From Myxococcales bacterium (lineage in GTDB: Bacteria; Myxococcota_A; Polyangia; Fen-1088), in NCBI GenBank assembly GCA_003153015.1, contig PMBS01000360.1:1-36806 (forward strand): a stretch of DNA of 36,806 nt, read 5' to 3'. How positions within the stretch are numbered: the first letter of the stretch is position 1; every line of letters begins with the position of its first letter. Below, one piece after another: positions 1 through 6,566 of the stretch. The notes beneath the pieces are model-generated. The model was not told where the DNA came from, did no database searches, and was given only the letters and a program-made list of their open reading frames with translations. The position numbers and the translations under genes are program-made.

Positions 1-543
1 CCGGATTTGAGGTGTCCACCGAGGGCGAAGAGCCGCATCCTCATCCTCATACGTCCAAGACCGCTTGGTCAGTCTGCGCGGTCGATCGATGATTGTTCCA
101 TCCCGAATCGCCATCTCATAGCCACGCTGTAGCGGGTGGCACTCCACATGACGACGGTACTCGATGTAGGCGAGTTCATCCTCGTTGAAGGTTGTGTAGA
201 TGGCGTCAATCCTGTCGACGATCCGGTTCAAGTCGGAAGCGATCGACTTGCTCAGGCCGGACGCTCCGAGAGTCGCCTCGTTCGTGTTTGTCAGTGTTTC
301 GCGCTGCTTGACGACATGCTCGCGCACGTCGGTCATCAGCCCGTAGATACTGATCCAGAACACGGCGACAATGTCCGGATGAAGATTGCCCGAAGCCACG
401 GAGGCCGTGCAGCGCTTCGCCCTGGACGTCCACTCAAGGATCTGCTGAGCTGCGATATCCCCATAGCCCTTCCGCGCTCGAAGAAACCGCCCCTTGTCGG
501 CGTCCGAAAGCGCCTTCTTGCTCTGGCCTTTCACCTTGGGCAT
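1..543 (-). CDS. Hypothetical protein, 3' end beyond the window
   Basis: An open frame runs from an ATG at 543 down to base 1 with no stop, giving 181 codons; the C-terminus lies outside the window. The N-terminus is basic (MPKVKGQSKKALSDADKGRF). A mixed helical region follows, with the segment SIASDLNRIVDRIDAIYTTF around residues 118-137 and an acidic DEDE-like stretch near residue 165. I see no signal peptide, no membrane segment and no motif I recognise. The next gene on this strand, 650-1198, lies upstream; the 106-bp gap holds an attC-like palindrome. Base composition is less G+C-rich than the genes after 2.6 kb, which fits acquired DNA. The function is unknown. I am fairly sure it is coding because the frame is long, clean and co-oriented with its neighbours. 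Confidence 0.6.
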   Translation of the reverse strand, partial: MPKVKGQSKKALSDADKGRFLRARKGYGDIAAQQILEWTSRAKRCTASVASGNLHPDIVAVFWISIYGLMTDVREHVVKQRETLTNTNEATLGASGLSKSIASDLNRIVDRIDAIYTTFNEDELAYIEYRRHVECHPLQRGYEMAIRDGTIIDRPRRLTKRSWTYEDEDAALRPRWTPQIR

Positions 544-557
544 CGCGCACCTTGTAT

Positions 558-635
558 CTGCCGAACGGCACGCCGACAAGCGACGGGGCTCAAGCGCCCG
601 TCTTATCGCGCCCGTCCTCTCGCCATGTTCGGCAG
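558..635. repeat. attC-like imperfect palindrome between two small genes
   Basis: Nine-base inverted ends (CTGCCGAAC at 558-566 and GTTCGGCAG at 627-635) enclose an inner hairpin whose arms (GACGGG.. and GCCCGTC) differ by one unpaired base. The size (78 bp), the nested arms and the position immediately before the next gene on the minus strand match the layout of integron attC sites. The end boxes (GCCGAAC/GTTCGGC) depart from the RYYYAAC/GTTRRRY consensus by one base, so this is a tentative call. Confidence 0.3.
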
Positions 636-649
636 CAGCCAGATGAATT

Positions 650-1198
650 CTACTTGCGAATCGGTTGCCCGTTGCCACCCGTCGCATCGCAGTAGCCCGC
701 TTGGGTCCACACCTCGATGTGCTCCACGGTTGGTCCGCTGTTATTAAAGCTGAGTTGGCCACTAAAGAGGATGCGTCCGTTCTTGAGATGGTGGAAGGAC
801 CACAACTGGGCGTTGCCGTCACCTGTCAGTAGCTCGAAGAACATCGACGCAAAAGTGAGGCTGGTGCTCAAGAGACGGAGTCTTTCTGCCCCTTCAGGGC
901 CGACCATCGCGAGTTGCCCGTCCACGACGGTAAACATTAGTGAACCTGACGGGGGTGTGAGCTTGGTATTGATGTTCTTGGGATCGCCTGTCGTCATCGT
1001 GAATGAAGTGATCTGGCAGTTCAGCGTCATCGAATTCTGAATCGGCGGAACCAGGCTATTCGAAGTCCCGCTTCGCGGTGTGGATCCGGCGGCAGGCTCG
1101 TCAACGGCCGACATAAAGAGAAGGGCTGTTGCGGTCACCATTGGGAGCATCCATCTTGAGGACCACGCACGAGCGCTCTTCCGTTGGATCATAGGCAT
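650..1198 (-). CDS. Exported hypothetical protein
   Basis: This 182-residue protein has a basic N-terminus, a hydrophobic stretch (about residues 18-32) and an AxG-like cleavage region near residue 37, consistent with a Sec signal peptide. The mature part (about 145 residues) looks like a small beta-rich extracytoplasmic domain with two widely spaced cysteines (in LNCQI and GYCDA) that could form a disulfide. The start is supported by AAGGAG about 6 bases upstream on the minus strand. I do not recognise a family. It lies between two attC-like sites and shares with the 1-543 gene a ten-base upstream motif, GTTCGGCAGA, placed 14 bases before its ATG (13 bases in the other gene). The role is unknown; secretion is inferred. 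Confidence 0.65.
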   Translation of the reverse strand: MPMIQRKSARAWSSRWMLPMVTATALLFMSAVDEPAAGSTPRSGTSNSLVPPIQNSMTLNCQITSFTMTTGDPKNINTKLTPPSGSLMFTVVDGQLAMVGPEGAERLRLLSTSLTFASMFFELLTGDGNAQLWSFHHLKNGRILFSGQLSFNNSGPTVEHIEVWTQAGYCDATGGNGQPIRK

Positions 1199-1257
1199 GC
1201 TGTCTCCTTCCGTCTGCCGAACTAATAGGGTTCGCTAGAATGGATGATCTCACGAGA

Positions 1258-1285
1258 CGCCGGAGCGGTCCATCGGGACCCGGCG
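1258..1285. other. Strong stem-loop between two minus-strand genes
   Basis: CGCCG (1258-1262) pairs with CGGCG (1281-1285), and GGTCC (1267-1271) pairs with GGACC (1276-1280) around an ATCG loop, with a four-base bulge on one side. It lies between the end of the 1449-2042 gene and the start of the 650-1198 gene on the same strand. There is no T-tract, so it is not a classical intrinsic terminator. It could be a terminator or a leader structure. Confidence 0.4.
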
Positions 1286-1293
1286 TGGGCGCC

Positions 1294-1377
1294 TCCGGGA
1301 CGGTGACCTTTCCAGCAAACCCAAGTTGAACTAGGCCGCGGGTTTGGAGCTATGGGGAAAGTGATCTCCCGGCTGGT
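1294..1377. repeat. 84-bp structured direct repeat, copy A
   Basis: This copy matches 2241-2324 at 79 of 84 positions. Within it three nested arm pairs are visible: CCGGGA (1295-1300) with TCCCGG (1367-1372), CTTTCC (1308-1313) with GGAAAG (1356-1361), and AAACCC (1317-1322) with GGGTTT (1340-1345). It could fold as one long interrupted hairpin. It lies just downstream of the 1449-2042 gene. No coding frame runs through it. Confidence 0.8.
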
Positions 1378-1448
1378 CGATTGGAGGCCAGATGGATGAG
1401 GGGCGCCGCCCCTTCATAATCTGCTTGCGGTCCGCCTGAGGGCGCGGG

Positions 1449-2042
1449 TTAGCCATCACCGTCACGTTTGGAAAGTTGCGAGCCGATTGACTCTAGTCCC
1501 AAACCCGGCAGCTGCACTGCCTTCGCAATCACCTCGCCCGCAGACGTGATCTCCTTCCAGTTCTCCTTGTCTAGACCACCCGCGGCCTTCAACTCGCTAT
1601 GGAGGTACGCGGCGGTCATGGCTCTCTTGAATGCGAACCCCGCCTCCGTCGAGAGATAGAGACAGTTCTCCTCCCACCAGAGCTCACAACCTTTGAAGAA
1701 CTGGAAGTTATCTTGCGCGTTCGCCTGACTCATCATCTGGCGCCAGAGAGAAAACGCCTTCTGGTGCACCTCCAGCCTCTTGTCCAGAGCCGCCATGCTG
1801 AGTTGATGGCGACGCTGGTCTGCGTCCCGGAGGAGTGCATTCTCGTGATCCAATTTCTGGATCCTTTCCGCATACTCGGCGCGGACGGATTCGATCTGAC
1901 GGGTAATAGTGGCGATGTCCTCTTTGGTAGCGAGATTCTTCCCCTTCTCTTCTGAGTATGCCCTCGTGGCGCGGCCCAAACGGAAGAGCGCACCGACGCC
2001 AAGGAGGACCGCAATCTCAAGGAGAAGGATGATCCATTGCAT
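1449..2042 (-). CDS. Membrane-anchored coiled-coil protein of unknown function
   Basis: This 197-residue protein opens with one transmembrane helix (about residues 2-22), followed by a charged segment containing ATKEDIATITRQIE and a long heptad-like helix to about residue 90. The remainder is helical with a WEEN motif. The TM plus ATKEDI arrangement recalls a widespread family of small hypothetical proteins often found in mobile or accessory DNA; that is from memory and its role is not known to me. The stop codon lies inside GGCTAAC, a sequence also present in inverted orientation 22 bases before its start, as expected for boundaries of an integron gene cassette. Copies A and B of an 84-bp repeat bracket it. 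Probably an inner-membrane protein with a cytoplasmic coiled coil. Confidence 0.75.
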   Translation of the reverse strand: MQWIILLLEIAVLLGVGALFRLGRATRAYSEEKGKNLATKEDIATITRQIESVRAEYAERIQKLDHENALLRDADQRRHQLSMAALDKRLEVHQKAFSLWRQMMSQANAQDNFQFFKGCELWWEENCLYLSTEAGFAFKRAMTAAYLHSELKAAGGLDKENWKEITSAGEVIAKAVQLPGLGLESIGSQLSKRDGDG

Positions 2043-2063
2043 CGTGTTATTGGCTCCGTGTGT

Positions 2064-2157
2064 GGCTAACGATTGCGCGTTCAGCAGCGGCGCGCAAGCG
2101 CCGCCTGTCCTTCTTGCTTGAACTGCCTACGAGCGCTGCAACGCCGGTATGGGCAGC
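2064..2157. repeat. attC-like imperfect palindrome upstream of the coiled-coil gene
   Basis: Starting from GGCTAAC (2064-2070; GTTAGCC on the minus strand), the segment pairs GCGTT (2077-2081) with AACGC (2140-2144) and GCAGCG (2084-2089) with CGCTGC (2134-2139). The extra CA at 2082-2083 is unpaired, like the extrahelical bases of attC sites. An inner hairpin GCGGCG/CGCCGC (2087-2092/2099-2104) competes with it. The far end box (GGTATGGGC) is degenerate. The order R-box, L-box, centre, L-box fits attC, but no integrase gene is in the window. Confidence 0.35.
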
Positions 2158-2240
2158 ACACAGCCGACCACCGCCTCACGAGGATTGCCCGGCCGTCTCC
2201 ACCGACGGCGACGCCAATATGGCGTCAACGCATGAGAGGT

Positions 2241-2324
2241 TCCGGGACGGTGGCCTTTCCAGCAAACCCGAGTTGAACTAGACCGCGGGTTTGGAGCTCT
2301 GGGGAAAGTGATCTCCCGGATGGT
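2241..2324. repeat. 84-bp structured direct repeat, copy B
   Basis: This is the same orientation and length as copy A at 1294-1377, with five substitutions. All three arm pairs (CCGGGA/TCCCGG, CTTTCC/GGAAAG, AAACCC/GGGTTT) are unchanged and the differences fall outside them. The two copies are 947 bp apart, start to start, and enclose the 1449-2042 gene plus one attC-like site. Confidence 0.8.
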
Positions 2325-2626
2325 GAGTCCGAAACCCCTGCCCTTCCGGGCTCTGTACTACTAACGTCGAACTTCTTCGCAAGCCGCGAAGATTTTCGCG
2401 GAACGTTCGGACATCGCTTAGGTTTTTGGTTGCGGCCGTCAGGCCGCTCTCTGTGCTCTGTGCTCTCTGTGGTGGAAAAGCATTCTACTCTCGCCACCGC
2501 ATCACGCTGCGCTAGTTTCAGCGTCGGCGCATCGCCTTGCAGTTGTAGAAAGTCGGCAGACATCCGATAGTTGTGATCGCCTGTCGCGCATGCCCGCCCG
2601 ACGGACTTTCGCCCAGAAGATGATCC
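2325..2626. other. Intergenic region with an ACAGAG-type repeat and a hairpin
   Basis: No convincing gene is seen. A perfect six-base hairpin (GCGGCC/GGCCGC, 2432-2447) abuts a run built from CTCTGTG units (2446-2475), which on the minus strand reads as repeated ACAGAG after CCACC. I remember similar ACAGAG-type runs in intergenic DNA of many environmental bacteria, but I cannot verify that here. The rest, up to the ATG at 2627, should contain the promoter of the PilT operon; I cannot point to a clear -35/-10 pair. Confidence 0.5.
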
Positions 2627-5446
2627 ATGGACAGCAAGGAGCTGCTTAGGAGATTTCGGGCAGCCGGTTGGCCTGGCCCAACCCAGGTACACGCATTTCT
2701 GGGTGAGACGCCCCCGCTCGCGCGCGACGATATCGAGCGCCTGCTCGGTGTACTCGTCAGCAAGGGGCTGCCTGGCGATGCGCGTGACCAGACCAACCGT
2801 TGCTTCGTATTTCGTACCTTGGCCGAGCGGGTGCTCGACAAAGCGCTGTTCCTGCCCTACGTCCGTGCCTTTCGTGGTGCCGACGGACAGATCCTGTCCC
2901 TGCTCAGCCCCCTCATCCCGCGGGTCAACAGCATCGAGGGGCATAGCGAGCTGTGCGCGTTGCTCAAGGAACCTGACGGTACTCTGCGCCGGGGCGTGGC
3001 CGGCATTCTCAAACAGATCGGGGGCACCACCGTCTTTCAAACCCTCAGCGCCCTGTGCGGCGACCCCAGTTTTCAGGGCCGAATCGAGGCCATGGACGTA
3101 CTGGTTTCAATCGGCCGCCAGGTGGCCATCCCCGCGCTGGCGGCGGCACTGGCGGTGGGTTCCCCCAATGAGAAAGTGCACGCCCTGCAGTACCTGGCCG
3201 ACCCCGAGCTAATGGCCAAGGATCTGCGGGGGGCGGTCAAGGCCATCTCTCCCGCGCTACGCGATGCTACCGAGCGCGTGGCCATGCAGGCCGTGCTGGC
3301 TTTCGCGGCCCTGTCCTCGGAGGATGAGTACTTCGAGTCCATTGCTCCGGTGCTGGATTCACCCAACCTCAACATGGCCAAGGCCGCAGTTGAGGCACTC
3401 AAGCGCTTCAGCTCGCCGCGCGCGCTAGACGCCCTCGAACGCAAGCTGCACGCAGGCCCGCATGCCATCCGCCTCGCCGTGCTGGCCACTGCCGAGGCCA
3501 TCGGCAGTGACCAGATTCTTCCTCTGGTCGTGGCGGCGCTGAATTTCAAGAAGATTGACGTGCGCACTCGAGCGGCCGAGGTGCTAACCAACCTGGCCCT
3601 GGCTGGCAAGGTGGACCTGGCGCGCACCATCCTGTGGCTCCTGCGCAGCAAGGACGTGAACGTGCGGCGCATGGCGGTGGACATTTCCAAGAAAGTTGGC
3701 GATCCCACGGGCGAGCTGGCGCCGCGCCTTCTGCGCTACCTGCGCGACGAGGACTGGTGGGTGCGCGAACGGGTGATGGATGCCCTGGTGAGCATGGCGG
3801 GCAAGCAGCTCACCCGGCACCTGGTCAGCTACCTGCAAGATCCGTCCGACGTTGTCCGGCGCTACGCGGTCGATGCGCTGCTGCGCCTCAAGGATCCCGG
3901 GGCGTTGGGAGCGCTGGTACGGGCGGCACAAAGCGATGCCGACTGGTGGGTACGCGAGCGCGCCATCGAGGCGGTGGGGGCTATCGGCGATGGCCGGAGC
4001 ATCCCGTACATCGTCGACCTGCTGAACCGCGAACCCGAACTGCAACGGGTCTGCGTCGAGGCCCTGCAGGCGATGAAGGCCGACGAGGCCGCGCCGCAGG
4101 TGGCGGCCCTCTTACCCAGCGCCGACTGTGAGATGAAGCTCGTCCTGATTGCCTGTTTGGCCGTGCTCGACGAGCCTGGCCAGGCGCCGGCGATTCTGCC
4201 ACTCCTACAGGACACGGATCATCGTGTGCGCAGTGCCGCGCGCGAGTTGCTGGCACGCTGGAACATCGCCGGGGCGCAGGACAGCGCGAGTGAAAAGGCC
4301 TCGCTCTCACTGCTGGAGCGACTGCTGCTGGGCCTGGCCAAGAACGACGGCGACGACCTCATCCTGGCGGGCGGGCTGCGCCCCACCATGAAGAAGATGG
4401 GCAGGGTCGTGCCGCTTGCCAACCACGTGCTCTCCTCCGAGGACATCGAGACCATCATCTCTCCCTATCTCAGCGTCAAGCAAGTGGCCGACTTGCAGGT
4501 CTTGCGCGACGTCGATTTCTCGCTGGCGCTCAAGTCCGAGGGGCTGCGTTTCCGCGCCAACGTGTTTCGCCAAATGCCGGGGCTGTCGGCCGTGTTCCGC
4601 ATCGTCAAGGATCGCATCCCAGTGTTGGAAGACCTGGGCCTGCCCCCGGTGGTGAAGACCTTTGCCGAGCTGAAGAATGGGCTGGTGTTGGTGGGCGGCC
4701 CCACTGGCGCCGGCAAGTCCACCACCCTGGCCGGAATCATCGACCACATCAATCGCACCAGCTCACGCCACATCGTCACCCTGGAAGACCCGATCGAGGT
4801 GATGCACAAACAGAAGAAGTGCCTGATCAATCAGCGTGAGTTGGGAACCCACACTGCCTCGTTCGAAAATGCCCTGCGCGCGACCCTGCGCCAAGACCCG
4901 GACGTTATCCTGGTGGGCGAGATGCGCGACCTGGCCACCGTGCAGTTCGCGGTCACGGCATCGGAAACCGGCCACCTGGTGTTGGGGACCCTGCACACCG
5001 TCTCGGTCGACACCACGGTCGATCGTCTGGTCAGTTTGTTTCCACCGGGACAACAGCCGCAGGTGCGCTCCTTGCTGGCCGACACCCTGCGCGCGGTGAT
5101 GTGCCAGTACCTGGTCAGGCGCAAAGACGGTCAAGGGCGGGTCATCGCGGTCGAGATCATGATCAACAACGAAGCGGTTGCCAACCTCATCCGCAAGGGC
5201 AAGACTTTCCAGATCCCGTCGGTGATCGCCACCCAACGCGACGCCGGCATGCAGTCTATGGACGGGGACTTGGAACGTCTGTTCAAGGCCGGGCTGGTGA
5301 GCGCCGAGGATGCGTACCTGAAAGCCGCCAACAAGAAGAACTTCGAGTTGGTGGTGGCCGGTCCGGACGGCGCTAAGATCCAGGCTGAGGTCAAGGCAAC
5401 CGAAGCCAAGACCGCGGCCCGCGCGCAGGGAGAGAAATCGGAATGA
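2627..5446 (+). CDS. HEAT-repeat/PilT fusion ATPase
   Basis: This 939-residue protein has two halves. Residues about 85-545 are tandem HEAT/armadillo-like helical repeats (recurring VR..A...L units, including two near-identical DWWVRERxxxA segments). Residues about 548-930 are a complete PilT-type secretion/retraction ATPase: Walker A GPTGAGKST (691-699), Asp box around TLEDPIE (718-724), Walker B DPDVILVGE (757-765) and the His box GHLVLGTLHT. PilT hexamers normally pull subunits out of type IV pili at the inner-membrane base. PilT is usually about 350 residues, so the roughly 550-residue HEAT arm is an addition, probably a docking platform. The usual ASDLH start motif of the PilT N domain is altered to GDDLI. 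It heads an operon with the PilT gene at 5490 and the kinase at 6566. The fusion may be a regulator or specialised motor rather than the main retraction ATPase; that is inference. Confidence 0.93.
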   Translation: MDSKELLRRFRAAGWPGPTQVHAFLGETPPLARDDIERLLGVLVSKGLPGDARDQTNRCFVFRTLAERVLDKALFLPYVRAFRGADGQILSLLSPLIPRVNSIEGHSELCALLKEPDGTLRRGVAGILKQIGGTTVFQTLSALCGDPSFQGRIEAMDVLVSIGRQVAIPALAAALAVGSPNEKVHALQYLADPELMAKDLRGAVKAISPALRDATERVAMQAVLAFAALSSEDEYFESIAPVLDSPNLNMAKAAVEALKRFSSPRALDALERKLHAGPHAIRLAVLATAEAIGSDQILPLVVAALNFKKIDVRTRAAEVLTNLALAGKVDLARTILWLLRSKDVNVRRMAVDISKKVGDPTGELAPRLLRYLRDEDWWVRERVMDALVSMAGKQLTRHLVSYLQDPSDVVRRYAVDALLRLKDPGALGALVRAAQSDADWWVRERAIEAVGAIGDGRSIPYIVDLLNREPELQRVCVEALQAMKADEAAPQVAALLPSADCEMKLVLIACLAVLDEPGQAPAILPLLQDTDHRVRSAARELLARWNIAGAQDSASEKASLSLLERLLLGLAKNDGDDLILAGGLRPTMKKMGRVVPLANHVLSSEDIETIISPYLSVKQVADLQVLRDVDFSLALKSEGLRFRANVFRQMPGLSAVFRIVKDRIPVLEDLGLPPVVKTFAELKNGLVLVGGPTGAGKSTTLAGIIDHINRTSSRHIVTLEDPIEVMHKQKKCLINQRELGTHTASFENALRATLRQDPDVILVGEMRDLATVQFAVTASETGHLVLGTLHTVSVDTTVDRLVSLFPPGQQPQVRSLLADTLRAVMCQYLVRRKDGQGRVIAVEIMINNEAVANLIRKGKTFQIPSVIATQRDAGMQSMDGDLERLFKAGLVSAEDAYLKAANKKNFELVVAGPDGAKIQAEVKATEAKTAARAQGEKSE

Positions 5447-5475
5447 AAATCCCCGCGCGTCCTGGACTTTCTCCC

Positions 5476-5481
5476 AGGAGG
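5476..5481 (+). promoter_or_regulatory. Shine-Dalgarno that fixes a TTG start
   Basis: A perfect AGGAGG lies eight bases before the TTG at 5490. There is no in-frame ATG or GTG nearby that would preserve the conserved N-terminus of PilT, so this site decides the start of the next gene. Confidence 0.8.
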
Positions 5482-5489
5482 GCAACCCC

Positions 5490-6566
5490 TTGGCTCGCCT
5501 AGACTCCTTCCTGCGTTTGGTGGTGGAGCAGAAGGCGAGCGATCTGCACTTTCACTCCGGCGTGGTTCCCTTGATTCGCCACGACGGCGATCTCGTGCCG
5601 CTCAACTTCCGGGCCTTGAGTGAGACCGACGCGCGTCGTTTCCTGTTGGAGATCCTCACGCCCGAGCAACGCACGGTCTTCGACCGCGATCAGGAGCTGG
5701 ACTTCATCTACGAGTTGCCCGAGGCGGGACGTTTTCGCGCCAACCTGTTCCAGCAGGCGCGCGGCATCGGATCCGTGTTCCGCATCATCCCCAACCGACT
5801 GCCCACCATCGAAGAGCTGTATCTACCGCCGGTGGTGAAAAAGCTGACCGAGCTGCAAAACGGGCTGGTGTTGATCACAGGGCCGACCGGCTCGGGCAAG
5901 ACAACTACGCTGGCGGCCTTGGTGCATGAGATTAACAAGACATCGAGCCGTCACATCATCACGATTGAGGATCCCATTGAGTACGTGCATGCGCCTCTGC
6001 AAAGCGTGGTCACCCAGCGTCAGGTGGGCCGTCACGTGGAGAGTTTCTCGAGCGCGTTGCGCTCCAGCTTGCGCGAATCGCCTGACGTGGTAGTGACGGG
6101 CGAGATGCGCGACCTGGAAACCATCCAGGTGGCCCTGCAGGCGGCCGAGACCGGCGTTCTGGTGTTCGGGACGCTGCACACCAACTCCGCGTCCAAGGCG
6201 GCCGACCGGATCATCGATGTCTTCCCCGACGAATCGCGCGACCAGGTGCGCGGCGTGGTGTCGGTCATGCTGCGCGGAGTGATCGCGCAAATGCTGTGCA
6301 AGCGGGCGAGTGGCGAGGGGCGCGTGGCGGTGCTGGAGGTCATGCTACAGACCATCGGCATCTCGAATCTCATCCGCGAGGCCAAGTGCTACCAGATCGA
6401 TGCCTATTTGCAGACCGCGGATCCCGGCAGCGGCATGCAAGCCCTGGATAGCTGCATCTTCCAGTACATCAAGGAGGGCGTCATTACTCTGGAGGAAGGA
6501 TTGCGCGTGGCCAACTATCCCGACGTGGTTAGGCGGATGGCGGCCGAACTACCCGAAGAAATCTGA
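5490..6566 (+). CDS. pilT: PilT-type twitching motility ATPase
   Basis: At 358 residues this is a standard-length PilT. It has the N-domain motif ASDLHFHSG (residues 16-24), Walker A GPTGSGKTT (131-139), Asp box TIEDPIEY, Walker B region SPDVVVTGEMRD (197-208) and His box TGVLVFGTLHTNS (221-233). It would power retraction of type IV pili (or a pilus-like filament) from the cytoplasmic face of the inner membrane. Walker B reads VVVTGE rather than the more usual VILVGE, a mild change that keeps the catalytic Glu. Translation starts at TTG with a strong AGGAGG, 43 bases after the HEAT/PilT stop. Its TGA overlaps the ATG of the kinase gene by one base, so translational coupling is likely. The symbol reflects family membership; myxobacteria carry several PilT paralogues and this may not be the motility one. 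Confidence 0.93.
   Translation: MARLDSFLRLVVEQKASDLHFHSGVVPLIRHDGDLVPLNFRALSETDARRFLLEILTPEQRTVFDRDQELDFIYELPEAGRFRANLFQQARGIGSVFRIIPNRLPTIEELYLPPVVKKLTELQNGLVLITGPTGSGKTTTLAALVHEINKTSSRHIITIEDPIEYVHAPLQSVVTQRQVGRHVESFSSALRSSLRESPDVVVTGEMRDLETIQVALQAAETGVLVFGTLHTNSASKAADRIIDVFPDESRDQVRGVVSVMLRGVIAQMLCKRASGEGRVAVLEVMLQTIGISNLIREAKCYQIDAYLQTADPGSGMQALDSCIFQYIKEGVITLEEGLRVANYPDVVRRMAAELPEEI

Noticed and set aside
136-747. Plus-strand open frame of 203 codons at the left end
   Set aside because: It is antisense to the clean minus-strand frame 1-543 and overlaps the end of the 650-1198 gene. Its protein is Arg/Pro/Ser-rich with no sensible domain.
2225-3040. Minus-strand open frame of 271 codons
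   Set aside because: It runs through repeat copy B, the ACAGAG-type run and antisense to the HEAT/PilT gene. The residues encoded by the repeat (TTESTEHRE) are a by-product of the DNA repeat.
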